This document shows, in pieces, positions 45,787 through 54,497 of a stretch of 64,000 bases of DNA (positions are counted from its first letter, which is position 1; every line of letters begins with the position of its first letter). The stretch is from assembly GCF_030297595.1 (NCBI RefSeq), contig NZ_AP028138.1, positions 372,001 to 436,000 of the forward strand, written 5' to 3'. The stretch comes from Polynucleobacter sp. HIN7. Lineage in GTDB: Bacteria; Pseudomonadota; Gammaproteobacteria; Burkholderiales; Burkholderiaceae. The notes below the pieces were generated by a model that saw nothing but the letters and a program-made list of their open reading frames with translations, did not search any database and was not told the origin of the DNA. The position numbers and the translations under genes were made by a program.

Positions 45787-46409
45787 AGTTCTAATCGAAT
45801 CACACAAGGTTCGCTATCGATCTGTAGCTCTTGATGGCTACTAAGTGCTACGATTCCTCCATGATTGACATGCTCAATTAATAAGCTTTGTAACGCAAGG
45901 TTGGCCTCTCGATCTAAGGCATTAAATGGCTCATCTAAAACCCAAATTGTTTTTGCTTGAGGAAGGCGCAAGCGACTGAGCGCGATGCGTTGCTTTTGAC
46001 CTTGGGATAAGGTGCGAATAAAACGATGGGCTTGGCGCTCCAAACCCGCTGCACGCAGAGCGAACATAGCCTCATCGTTGGAGATCGATTGTCCACCCAG
46101 TAATGCCAATGACATTAAATTCTCGATCGCACTAAAGTCTGACTTCAGGGCGGGGATATGCCCAAGATAAATCAGCTCGCTATGAAATTGATCCCGGTCC
46201 TCGGTAATTGGATCTGGTCCCCAAAATATCTGTCCCGCATGGGGTAAGAGTAGGCCACACAGAATACGCAGAAGACTGGATTTGCCTGAACCGTTATCCC
46301 CAGAGATGCGTAGAATAGATCCCGGTCTAATTTCAAGGCGGAGATCTTCAAATAAGGTACGACCCCCGCGTACGCATGCAATGGACTCAAGGCGTAACGA
46401 TTTAGACAT
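45783..46409 (-). CDS. ccmA: Haem exporter ATP-binding protein CcmA
   Basis: 208-aa ABC ATPase that powers release of holo-CcmE. Walker A GDNGSGKSSLLRIL near residue 37, signature LSQGQKQRIALSRL, Walker B WVLDEPFNALD and the switch region ALSSHQELQI are all present. The signature has Q where LSGGQ has G, common in CcmA. It is the first ccm gene and starts 6 bp after the M23 peptidase gene. Confidence 0.96.
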   Translation of the reverse strand: MSKSLRLESIACVRGGRTLFEDLRLEIRPGSILRISGDNGSGKSSLLRILCGLLLPHAGQIFWGPDPITEDRDQFHSELIYLGHIPALKSDFSAIENLMSLALLGGQSISNDEAMFALRAAGLERQAHRFIRTLSQGQKQRIALSRLRLPQAKTIWVLDEPFNALDREANLALQSLLIEHVNHGGIVALSSHQELQIDSEPCVIRLEL

Positions 46410-46415
46410 GCGTAC

Positions 46416-47876
46416 TCATTCTTTGGGGATGCTACCTAACATTAACAGCTGCTTCGTGAACGAGCCGCTATCGCTTGGGCGCATGGTCCACAAATCCAGC
46501 TGGATTTTTGGGTTATAGGGGTCCACATAAATACCATTCTTTCGTAATTCGTAATGCAAATGGGGGCCGGTGGAACGACCGGTCGAGCCAACGTAGCCGA
46601 TCTCCATACCGCGTCGAATATCATTTCCGACTACTAATTCATTATTGTAATTACTCAAGTGGGCGTAATAGGTTCGATAGTTGCCTGGATGGTCAATGAT
46701 GATGAGTTTGCCGTACGCGCCGCTGTAACCAAGAAAAGCCACTTTCCCATTCGCAACGCTAAATACTGGCGTACCAGTAGGGGCTGCATAGTCAATCCCC
46801 ATATGGGTTCGATAGCGTCGGTCTTTGCTTTGGGCTTGCGGATTATTAGGATTGGTTCGGGAGCGAATCGGAACCTGCCCAACACCTCGAGAGATCCGTC
46901 GATAGCTAAGAGGATTGGTCCAAAAGCTACGCTCAATAGAGTCGCCGTTGGCAGTAAAAAATGATCCAGGAATATCATCGCGATCCAACCAAAATGCATC
47001 GGCTAGTACTTGATTGGTTGCTAGGTTCAGAATCTCAACTGCCCAAATTTGTGCCCAACGATCCCGAGTACCAAAATCAACGATCACGCGCACTTGCTTT
47101 GGGCTATTTCCAAGTGAGGCGGAGTCATCTGGATAAAGTTGCTTCACGATCGAGTTGAGTTCCCAGGCAAGCTCAACAGGTAATTTATCTCCTAAACGTT
47201 GGGGGTCATAGAGTACCTCTTGCAACGGAATAAATAACTCTGTCCAAAACTGCATTTGGTCAGCAAGGTTTTCTTCTTGAATGAGGTATCCCCCAAACCC
47301 TGAGGCAGTAAAGGTCAAAATCTGCGATTTTTCATTCCTACTTGGCCCATTCATGATGCTCAGCGACTCAAAGCGCCCCCGTTTTCCGAAAGCAACGACA
47401 TAAGGGATGCATGGGCCACTTGCGGAGTCGAAGAACCGACCCGTCTGATTCTTGAAATAATCTAAAAATTCAGGATCGTTGATTCCAATTCGACTGGGAA
47501 GATTGCTATCTCGAAATCCTCGCTTTAGACAGCCACGTTGTACCTGAAAATCAGGTACCGCATCAAACTGACTGTACTCTTCATTGCCAGGATCGGTCAG
47601 CTGTTGGTTTTGCTCTGCTAAGGGTTTACTTTGCAAGCCCGAGCCACCACTCCCTGCTTTACTTTGGGTGCGTTGATTAACCTGAATTCCTTTTTGGGGA
47701 GCAGTCACTTTTTTGTTGGTGACATTCGATTTGGTGTTTTGATTAGATTGAGAGAGCGCGATCTGACTGCAAAGTATGAGGCAAACTCCAAGACATACTT
47801 TGCCCCAAAGAGCCAAAGATTGAACACTGAATCGAGAGGTATGGGTTTGATGCACACCTCGATTATCCAATATCAA
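46416..47876 (-). CDS. M23 (LytM) family metallopeptidase
   Basis: Periplasmic peptidoglycan peptidase or LytM-type regulator, up to 486 aa. An N-terminal export helix (ALWGKVCLGVCLILCSQIALS) is followed by a Q/N/K-rich linker at about residues 45-95 and a middle domain of unknown type. The LytM domain at about residues 355-460 is catalytically complete: HMGIDYAAPTGTPV (H-x3-D) and GPHLHYEL (H-x-H). The start is uncertain: TTG 47876 or GTG 47855, neither with a good ribosome site. It sits just before ccmA and may share its transcript, though a role in cytochrome maturation is not known to me. Confidence 0.88.
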   Translation of the reverse strand: MILDNRGVHQTHTSRFSVQSLALWGKVCLGVCLILCSQIALSQSNQNTKSNVTNKKVTAPQKGIQVNQRTQSKAGSGGSGLQSKPLAEQNQQLTDPGNEEYSQFDAVPDFQVQRGCLKRGFRDSNLPSRIGINDPEFLDYFKNQTGRFFDSASGPCIPYVVAFGKRGRFESLSIMNGPSRNEKSQILTFTASGFGGYLIQEENLADQMQFWTELFIPLQEVLYDPQRLGDKLPVELAWELNSIVKQLYPDDSASLGNSPKQVRVIVDFGTRDRWAQIWAVEILNLATNQVLADAFWLDRDDIPGSFFTANGDSIERSFWTNPLSYRRISRGVGQVPIRSRTNPNNPQAQSKDRRYRTHMGIDYAAPTGTPVFSVANGKVAFLGYSGAYGKLIIIDHPGNYRTYYAHLSNYNNELVVGNDIRRGMEIGYVGSTGRSTGPHLHYELRKNGIYVDPYNPKIQLDLWTMRPSDSGSFTKQLLMLGSIPKE

Positions 47877-47969
47877 GAGGGGTAATCGAGGTATTTATTC
47901 CGTAGTGCAACATTTTTGTATCTAAAAACTAGGTATGATCAGGCATTGACTTCAAGGGAGCGGTAATCG

Positions 47970-48227
47970 ATGCAAGCTGTGATGATTCGTTTGATGACCG
48001 CTGCCTGTGTATTTAGTATCCCTTCTTCGCAGGCGTCGGCCAAGAGTTGCTCAGAACAATTGGCCCCACAAAATTCTGCTCGTTCAGGATCCAAGCCCAT
48101 GAGTTATGACGATTGTGTCAAGCAGGCTCGCATCGATTGTGAGCGGACGGCACGAGATCGTAAATTGATCGACGTTGCTAAAGAGAGTTTTATGAAACGC
48201 TGTCTTGCAGAATCCATCGGCAAATAA
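47970..48227 (+). CDS. Small exported cysteine-containing protein, PsiF-like tail
   Basis: 85-aa protein with an export signal (VMIRLMTAACVFSIPSSQASA). The mature part has four cysteines: C27, C49, C57 and C78. The end (DRKLIDVAKESFMKRCLAES) resembles the repeat of PsiF proteins, where a cysteine closes a K-x-F-M-x-x-C-L helix. PsiF function is not established. GGGAG lies about 10 nt before the ATG, supporting the start. A single gene before the enolase-superfamily gene. Confidence 0.65.
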   Translation: MQAVMIRLMTAACVFSIPSSQASAKSCSEQLAPQNSARSGSKPMSYDDCVKQARIDCERTARDRKLIDVAKESFMKRCLAESIGK

Positions 48228-48272
48228 TCGCTACAATCATTTTCTTTGATTGGTTAACCAAAAGAGGAAAAA

Positions 48273-49409
48273 ATGCCGATTATTGAATCTGTTCAAGTGG
48301 CCAGCGTGCCAGTTCCCTTAGATGTTGTAACATCGTTTGCGACTCGAACCGTGAGCGAGCGCCATTACTGCATCGTTAAAGTTCGCAGTAAAGATGGTCA
48401 CGAGGGGGTTGGCTTCTGTTACGTCGGATCTGCCGCCGGCAGTATCGCCAAAGTCGCCGTTGAGCAATTGTTGGCTCCTAAATTGATTGGTCAGAATAGC
48501 CATCGTAGCGAGGGTCTGTGGTCGGAGATGTATGCGGAATCGATTTTGCAAGGTCGTTCTGGCTCTGTGATGCGTGGCATCTCGATTCTGGATACTGCAA
48601 TTTGGGATCTCAACGCCCGCTCAGTTGGTTTGCCTCTCCATCAATACTTGGGATGCGTGGTAGATGATCGTGTCCCTGCCTATGCCAGCGGTGGTTACTA
48701 CTTGGAAGGTAAAACTCCAGCCAAATTGGGCAAGGAAATGGAATCGTTTGTGAAGCTTGGCTTTAAGGCGGTGAAGATGAAAGTGGGCCGCCTATCCCCC
48801 CGTGAGGAGGAGGCTCGAGTCAAAGCCGCTCGCAGTGCAGTCGGCGATGATGTCCTTTTAACCCTCGATGCGAATAATGCTTGGCGCGATTTACCAACCG
48901 CGATGGAGTATGTCCGTCGTTTTGAGAAATACAACCCCTATTGGTTGGAAGAGCCATTTTCCCCGGATGCTATTGATTTGCATGCCCGCTTGGCAAAAAA
49001 TACCTCCATCACGATCGCTACTGGCGAAATTGAGGTAGGCCGTTGGCGTTTTCGTGAGCTGGTTGATGCCGGTGGCGCAACCATCCTGCAAGCGGATGCG
49101 GCAGTGTGCGGTGGCATTAGCGAATTCAGGCGGATTGCTGCGTATGCTGACTCTAAAGGGATTACAGTTTGCCCCCACTGGTTCCATGATTTGCATGCTC
49201 CCTTAGTTGCGGCAACACCCAATGCTCGCTTTGTGGAGTTTTTCCCTGACAACCAAGTCTTAAACTTCAGACGCCTTATTAACAAGCAGTTGGCATTTAA
49301 GAACGGTGATCTGATTTTGCATAAAACACCAGGATTGGGATTTGAGTTTGATGAAGCTGCGGTTAAGAAATACGCCGGCAAATCAGCCTGGACTACGATC
49401 AAAAAATAG
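48273..49409 (+). CDS. Mandelate racemase / muconate lactonizing enzyme family protein
   Basis: 378-aa enolase-superfamily enzyme that abstracts a proton alpha to a carboxylate. The catalytic K-x-K is in AVKMKVGR near residues 165-167. Mg2+ ligands are in LTLDANNAW, LEEPFSPD and ATGEIEVG. The general base on the last strands is probably the histidine in CPHWFHD. It starts the sugar-acid-type cluster. Dehydration or racemisation of an aldonate or aldarate is likely, but the substrate is not evident. GAGGA lies before the ATG. A strong terminator follows. Confidence 0.9.
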   Translation: MPIIESVQVASVPVPLDVVTSFATRTVSERHYCIVKVRSKDGHEGVGFCYVGSAAGSIAKVAVEQLLAPKLIGQNSHRSEGLWSEMYAESILQGRSGSVMRGISILDTAIWDLNARSVGLPLHQYLGCVVDDRVPAYASGGYYLEGKTPAKLGKEMESFVKLGFKAVKMKVGRLSPREEEARVKAARSAVGDDVLLTLDANNAWRDLPTAMEYVRRFEKYNPYWLEEPFSPDAIDLHARLAKNTSITIATGEIEVGRWRFRELVDAGGATILQADAAVCGGISEFRRIAAYADSKGITVCPHWFHDLHAPLVAATPNARFVEFFPDNQVLNFRRLINKQLAFKNGDLILHKTPGLGFEFDEAAVKKYAGKSAWTTIKK

Positions 49410-49423
49410 TACGAAACGAATCA

Positions 49424-49452
49424 AAAAAGCCGCTTGATGAAAGCGGCTTTTT
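49424..49452. terminator. Bidirectional terminator between the enolase-superfamily and TRAP genes
   Basis: A perfect 12-bp stem (AAAAAGCCGCTT / AAGCGGCTTTTT) with a GATGA loop. It has T's on the 3' side on both strands and lies between two convergent genes, so it can stop transcription from each side. Confidence 0.92.
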
Positions 49453-49465
49453 AGTTGATGACCAT

Positions 49466-51481
49466 TTAGGCACTGGCTTTAGGCTTGGCCTTAAAGTACT
49501 TAAAGAACTGCAGGATGAGTACCAAGCCAAATCCAGCAAAGCCAATCATATCGGCGGTTGGTGAGGTGTAGGCCAGCGCGACCCCAGAAACAATCATCAG
49601 GGTACGCTCCACAATATTGGTCTTCTCAATAAACCAACCTTGCAGACCGCCGGCCAGTGCCACAATTCCGACGATGGCGGTTAGTGTTGACCAAACGATT
49701 TCCATCCAATTTGCCTCGGCCAATGCAGTGGTAGAGCCCATCAGCAAGAGGCTAACCCCTGATTTATCTAGCACGAACATAAAGGGCACCAGAATCGCAG
49801 GCGCCACGTATTTCCAGCTTTGTAAGGTTGTTTTGTATGGGTTACCCTTACAAATCGCTGCCGCCGCAAAGGGCGATAGGGCGGTTGGCGGTGAAACCTC
49901 CGATAACACTGCATAGTAAAAGATAAACATATGTGCTGCAAATGCGGGTACGCCCAAGTTAATGAGCGCAGGAGCTGCAATCACAGCACAAATGATGTAC
50001 GAAGCAGTGACTGGTACTGCTAGACCCACAATCCAAACAATGAAGGCAGTAAATATGGCGGTGAGTAATAAAGAGCCGCCCGCATACTGAATCACAATCG
50101 AGCTGAACTTGAGGCCTAAACCAGTCAATACCACGGTACCCACAATCAGGCCGGCACCAGCGCAGGTTGCCGCAATCGCCAGAACACCGGTTGAGCCAGA
50201 AGCGAGCGCCTTGGTTAAATTGGATTCATAAAGACCCTTGAGAATGGGCTGTTTACCCATAAACCACTCGTAGGGGATGATGGCCGTATCCCGGCGCAAC
50301 ATGCTGGTCAATGCGGAAATAATTGTTGCCCATAACACAGCCATGACGGGCGTGAAGCCCATCAGCATAAATAGAACGATTGAGATCAGCGAGAAGAAAT
50401 GAAACCAGTATTTTTTGCTGAGGGACCAGGCACTCTCGACCGCCTCAAAATGCATTGCTTTCATGCCGTACTTACGAACATCGATTTCCACCATCGTAAA
50501 AAGTCCGAGATAAAACAAAATGGTCGGAATAATCGACATTAATAAAACATCGAGATACGAAATCTTCAAAAAGTCGGCAATCAAGAAGGCTGCTGCACCC
50601 AATACCGGCGGAGAAATGATCGCCCCTAGGCCACCAGCTGCTAAGAGGCCACCAGCCGCGTTTTTCTCGTAACCTACCTTATCGAGCATTGGGGCTGCTA
50701 CTGAGCCGACGGTGACGGTGGTGGCTACGCCGGACCCAGAGGGGCCGCCCAGCAAGAATGAAGATAAAACAATGGTGCGTCCTACGCCAGATGATTTGCC
50801 GCCCATGGCAGCAAATGAGAAGTCGATAAAAAACTTGCCCGCACCCGTAAATTGCAAGAATGCCCCAAAGATCGTGAAGAGAATAATGAGGGTAGCGGAT
50901 ACATCAACTGCGGTACCGTAGATACCCTCTAGGGTCATATACATAAACCCAACCAGACGGTCTACTGAGTAGCCTTTATGGGTCCAGGGGGCTGGAAGCA
51001 AGTCTCCAAAAAGTGCGTAGAGTAAAAATAGTATGGTCACTGATACCAAAATAGCGCCACTGGTGCGACGCACAGCCTCTAGGATTAATAGGATCAGTAT
51101 GGAGCCCCAAACCACATCCATGCGGTCGGGCGCAGTATTGCGATCGCCAAAATCATCTCCACCGGCAATTGCGTAATAGGCAATATAAATCGCCAACAGG
51201 GCGCAAATCACATCCCACCACTTCACTTGATTCTTGTACCGAGCCAACATCGGAAAACTTAAGAAGACCAAAAAGAGCATAAAGCTCACGTGTACTGTTC
51301 TAAGCACTTGGGTTGGAACAATGGAGTAAGCGGCGTACAAATGAAACAGCGACATGCCAACCGCCATCAAGGTCAAAAAGATCGCAAAGATCCCTTTGTA
51401 ATTATTGGAGTCACCCTCTTCTTGTTTAATCAGCGCATCTAATTTTTCTTGGGTTGCGCTATCAATTGCACTTTGGCTCAT
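49466..51481 (-). CDS. TRAP transporter permease, fused 4TM/12TM (TAXI type)
   Basis: 671-aa inner-membrane protein joining the small (DctQ-like, about residues 1-150) and large (DctM-like) subunits of a tripartite ATP-independent transporter. More than fifteen hydrophobic segments are visible. LSSFLLGGPSGSGVATTVTVGSVAAPML and VLSEVSPPTALSPFAAAAI are typical of fused TAXI-TRAP permeases. It imports an organic acid using an ion gradient. It follows its binding-protein gene by 63 bp, and a stem-loop lies in that gap. Confidence 0.94.
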   Translation of the reverse strand: MSQSAIDSATQEKLDALIKQEEGDSNNYKGIFAIFLTLMAVGMSLFHLYAAYSIVPTQVLRTVHVSFMLFLVFLSFPMLARYKNQVKWWDVICALLAIYIAYYAIAGGDDFGDRNTAPDRMDVVWGSILILLILEAVRRTSGAILVSVTILFLLYALFGDLLPAPWTHKGYSVDRLVGFMYMTLEGIYGTAVDVSATLIILFTIFGAFLQFTGAGKFFIDFSFAAMGGKSSGVGRTIVLSSFLLGGPSGSGVATTVTVGSVAAPMLDKVGYEKNAAGGLLAAGGLGAIISPPVLGAAAFLIADFLKISYLDVLLMSIIPTILFYLGLFTMVEIDVRKYGMKAMHFEAVESAWSLSKKYWFHFFSLISIVLFMLMGFTPVMAVLWATIISALTSMLRRDTAIIPYEWFMGKQPILKGLYESNLTKALASGSTGVLAIAATCAGAGLIVGTVVLTGLGLKFSSIVIQYAGGSLLLTAIFTAFIVWIVGLAVPVTASYIICAVIAAPALINLGVPAFAAHMFIFYYAVLSEVSPPTALSPFAAAAICKGNPYKTTLQSWKYVAPAILVPFMFVLDKSGVSLLLMGSTTALAEANWMEIVWSTLTAIVGIVALAGGLQGWFIEKTNIVERTLMIVSGVALAYTSPTADMIGFAGFGLVLILQFFKYFKAKPKASA

Positions 51482-51501
51482 GGTATAGGTCTTTACTGAA
51501 A

Positions 51502-51523
51502 AATGGCCGCATTAGCGGCCATT
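51502..51523 (-). terminator. Stem-loop between TRAP binding-protein and permease genes
   Basis: AATGGCCGC / GCGGCCATT form a perfect 9-bp stem with a 4-nt loop. On the - strand it is followed by TTTTTC. It lies directly after the binding-protein gene and before the permease, so it could act as a partial terminator or an mRNA-stabilising hairpin giving more binding protein than permease. Confidence 0.7.
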
Positions 51524-51544
51524 CAAACAAAACGAAGAAACGAA

Positions 51545-52495
51545 TTAATTGACTTTAATGTTTTTCTCTTTGAAGTACTTCAAAGCACCAGGATGAAATG
51601 GAACTGGTGTTGAGGCAGCTTTTTGACCTTCGGGGGTCACATTGATGTACTCAAAGTGTGAACGAACCAAGTCGATCTTGTTATCAAACACGGCTTTCAC
51701 GATGTCATAGGCTTCTTTTTCAGACATCTTTGAGCTTGTGACCAAGATATTGGCAACAGAGATCACATTATTGTCTTTATCCATGCCCTTGTAGGTAGTT
51801 TTTGGAATCACGTCCTTGAAGTAAAGGTTGCCATATTTTTTGTTCATGGCATCCACTTCTTTGGAGTGATCAATCATCACAATCTTAGTTCCGGGAGTAT
51901 TGGCAAGATCAGTTACAGCAGCGGTTGGTAAACCACCCACCCAAAAGAACGCATCAATCTTGCGGTCTTTGACAGCATTGACAGACTCTGCAACACCAAG
52001 ACGCTCACGCTTCATGTCTTTATCTTTATCAAGACCAGCAGCCTCAATCACGCGAAAGGCCATCACCTCAGTAGCGCTGCCAGGGCTTCCTGTGCTCACA
52101 CGCTTGCCTTTGAGATCTTGCATCGTTTTGATGCCCGATGCCTCGGTGGTCACAATGTGCATCCGATTAGGATAGAGAACTAACAAGGTGTTGAGGTCAA
52201 TTTTTTTACCCGAGAACTTGCCTTGACCAGTTTGTGCATCTTTAGCGGCATCGGCCATTGAGAAGCCAATGTAAGGCTTACCAGTGCCGATCAGGTTGAG
52301 GTTATCCACTGAGCCGCCAGTTACCTCAGCAGTCGCAGACATCCCGGGCACTTTTTTGGACAGAACAGCTGCTAGGCCGCCACCCATGGGATAGTAAACA
52401 CCGCCGGTACCGCCAGTCGCGACCGAAAGATTTTGAGCTTGAACGCTGCCCCAAAGCAGTGCAAAGCACAGAGGCAACAATTTAAGTAGTTTCAT
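51545..52495 (-). CDS. TAXI family TRAP transporter solute-binding protein
   Basis: 316-aa periplasmic receptor. The signal peptide (LLPLCFALLWGSVQA) is cleaved before QNLSVATGG. The TAXI signature is ATGGTGGVYYPMGGGLAAVL near the mature N-terminus; STGSPGSATEV and FFWVGGLPTAAV are also typical. It delivers the substrate to the fused permease encoded next. ATG 52495 is fixed by GGAG 9 nt upstream. The substrate is probably an organic acid consumed by the neighbouring enzymes. Confidence 0.94.
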   Translation of the reverse strand: MKLLKLLPLCFALLWGSVQAQNLSVATGGTGGVYYPMGGGLAAVLSKKVPGMSATAEVTGGSVDNLNLIGTGKPYIGFSMADAAKDAQTGQGKFSGKKIDLNTLLVLYPNRMHIVTTEASGIKTMQDLKGKRVSTGSPGSATEVMAFRVIEAAGLDKDKDMKRERLGVAESVNAVKDRKIDAFFWVGGLPTAAVTDLANTPGTKIVMIDHSKEVDAMNKKYGNLYFKDVIPKTTYKGMDKDNNVISVANILVTSSKMSEKEAYDIVKAVFDNKIDLVRSHFEYINVTPEGQKAASTPVPFHPGALKYFKEKNIKVN

Positions 52496-52562
52496 GTAGA
52501 TATCTCCTGTAATCATTATTGATTGTTACTACAAGCCGTAAGTCTATACCAATTTAATCGTC

Positions 52563-53483
52563 TTAAAGCCCTTCCATCTGGAAGTTAATTTTTTGAAGTT
52601 CGTGAACCAGTCTGTTTTGCTGCTCTGCATCGAGGGATAGCAGAGGGGGTCTCACGCGAAGCCAATCAGGATCACCGCTATAGTGAGCGACCGCTGCCTT
52701 CATGCCAGGAATCATCGGGAACTGGGCAAAAATGGCCCGTACTGCCGATAGGGACTCTTGGAGGGCATCTGCCCCTGATTCTTGCCAGCGGGCTGCTAGT
52801 TGGGCAATTGCTTTTGGATTGACATTCGCGGTGGCTGAGATGCAACCCACGCCCCCAGCTTTTAGGGTGCGCAGTAAAAATACCTCACTACCTGCATAGA
52901 CCCGAAATCCTGAGCCCCCCAACGCTTTAATCACAGATTCGGTATATGGCCAATCTCCCGAACTATCTTTCATCCCGATGACAGTATTGGGATAAGCCTT
53001 CACCAAGCGCTCCAACAGGGGAATACTCAGACCAATTTTGGTGACCGGAGGGATGTTGTAGACATAGATTTTTAAGTTTGCATCAGCCACTTTTTCAATG
53101 ACTTCAGCATAAAACGCAAATAAGCCATCGTCAGCGACGTCTTTATAATAAAAGGGCGGGAGCATCAATACTCCGGCACAACCAGCATTCACTGCGGCAC
53201 GTGTCATGGCAACTGCATCATCAACCGAGCATGCACCAGTCCCTGGCATCACATTATTTGGGTTGAGTCCACCATCAATCAATTCCTCTAGCACCATGAT
53301 CTTTTGGCGTGCGGACATGGAATTGGCTTCAGAGTTCGTTCCAAAGACCGCTTGACCTACTCCATGACTTTGTAGCCATTGACATTGTCGCAGGAGTTTT
53401 TTGGAATTCGGACCACCATCGGCATTAAATGGGGTTAGAACCGGTGACAGGACTGATGAAAAACTTGAGGGGTGAACGGGCAT
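52563..53483 (-). CDS. DapA-family aldolase / dehydratase
   Basis: 306-aa (beta/alpha)8 enzyme of the dihydrodipicolinate synthase / N-acetylneuraminate lyase family. The Schiff-base lysine is in VIGMKDSSGD near residue 166, and the catalytic tyrosine in IYVYNIPP near 137. GTNSEANSM replaces the usual GTTGE. Members acting on 2-keto-3-deoxy sugar acids fit the neighbouring IlvD/Edd dehydratase; lysine synthesis is unlikely in this context. ATG 53483 is fixed by GGAG six bases before it. The 2-hydroxyacid dehydrogenase lies 12 bp upstream. Confidence 0.9.
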   Translation of the reverse strand: MPVHPSSFSSVLSPVLTPFNADGGPNSKKLLRQCQWLQSHGVGQAVFGTNSEANSMSARQKIMVLEELIDGGLNPNNVMPGTGACSVDDAVAMTRAAVNAGCAGVLMLPPFYYKDVADDGLFAFYAEVIEKVADANLKIYVYNIPPVTKIGLSIPLLERLVKAYPNTVIGMKDSSGDWPYTESVIKALGGSGFRVYAGSEVFLLRTLKAGGVGCISATANVNPKAIAQLAARWQESGADALQESLSAVRAIFAQFPMIPGMKAAVAHYSGDPDWLRVRPPLLSLDAEQQNRLVHELQKINFQMEGL

Positions 53484-53495
53484 CACAATCTCCAA

Positions 53496-54425
53496 TTACA
53501 AGACAATAGGGGTTGGTAGAGGGCGCTGATTAAAAAAAGCATCAAGATTATCAATCGCAAGATTCGTCATCGCTTGACGAGTCTCCTGGGTCGCGCTGCC
53601 AATGTGGGGTGTTAGTAAGACATTGGGGAGCTCTAAAAATCGTGGATCAGGATTGGGTTCGTTTTCAAATACATCCAAGGCAGCTCCAGCAATCTTCCCG
53701 CCATGAAGTGCGGCCAATAAATCGGACTCGTTGATGACAGTGCCACGGGCGACATTAATCAAGTAGGACGAGGGACCTAAAGCCTCAAGCACCTCCCGAT
53801 GAATCATGCGCTCGGTTTCTTTGCCGCCGGGGCAGCACAGAATCAAGATATCACTCATTCTTGCTAGCTCAATTAATGAGGAAATGTATGGATAGGACAG
53901 GTGCTTGTCATGTGGGCCATGGTAGGCAATCTTTACCTTAAAAGGCACTAGTCGCGCTGCGAGCTCTTGACCAATTCGTCCCATGCCTACGATCCCGATT
54001 GTTTTACCTGCCAAGGAAGTTGTAAACGGAAAGGCCCCTTTACTCCAATTTTTATGAATTACAAACTCATGCGCCTTCGGAATTTGTCGCAGTAGGGCAA
54101 ACAACATGCCGATCGTGAGTTCGCACACTGCATCGTTGAGTACCCCTGGCGTGTTCGATGCCATGATCCCTTTTTGCCTTAAATAATCGAGCGGAAGATT
54201 GTCATATCCAACGCCACAGCAGGCAATCATTTCGACCCGGGGCAATTGATCTAAAAGAGCGGGTGTGATTGGATAGCTGGGTCTTGTCAAAATCGCCTGA
54301 ACATCCTGTTGTGGAATGGGACCCTGAGGGTCAGGCATCATCACTGGTGTTAGGCGACGTAAGACCTCATCTTGCATGATTTCAGGGAAAAATCCCACTT
54401 GTAATACGCTATTGACTGGAATCAT
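53496..54425 (-). CDS. D-2-hydroxyacid dehydrogenase (glyoxylate/hydroxypyruvate reductase-like)
   Basis: 309-aa NAD(P)-dependent enzyme. The Rossmann motif is GIVGMGRIGQELA near residue 145. The catalytic set is R (NVARGTVI), E (DVFENEPNPDP) and H (LTPHIGSAT). CCGVGYDNLPLDYLRQKGI is the substrate-domain signature. In this cluster it could reduce the glyoxylate, glycolaldehyde-derived or tartronate-type product of the aldolase. Divergent from the IlvD/Edd gene, with 72 bp between starts. Confidence 0.92.
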   Translation of the reverse strand: MIPVNSVLQVGFFPEIMQDEVLRRLTPVMMPDPQGPIPQQDVQAILTRPSYPITPALLDQLPRVEMIACCGVGYDNLPLDYLRQKGIMASNTPGVLNDAVCELTIGMLFALLRQIPKAHEFVIHKNWSKGAFPFTTSLAGKTIGIVGMGRIGQELAARLVPFKVKIAYHGPHDKHLSYPYISSLIELARMSDILILCCPGGKETERMIHREVLEALGPSSYLINVARGTVINESDLLAALHGGKIAGAALDVFENEPNPDPRFLELPNVLLTPHIGSATQETRQAMTNLAIDNLDAFFNQRPLPTPIVL

Positions 54426-54497
54426 GTCTCGTTTCTATTTTTATTGGAATAATGTGACATTGTAAGTCGATATTTTTAACATTTTGGATACCACCCA

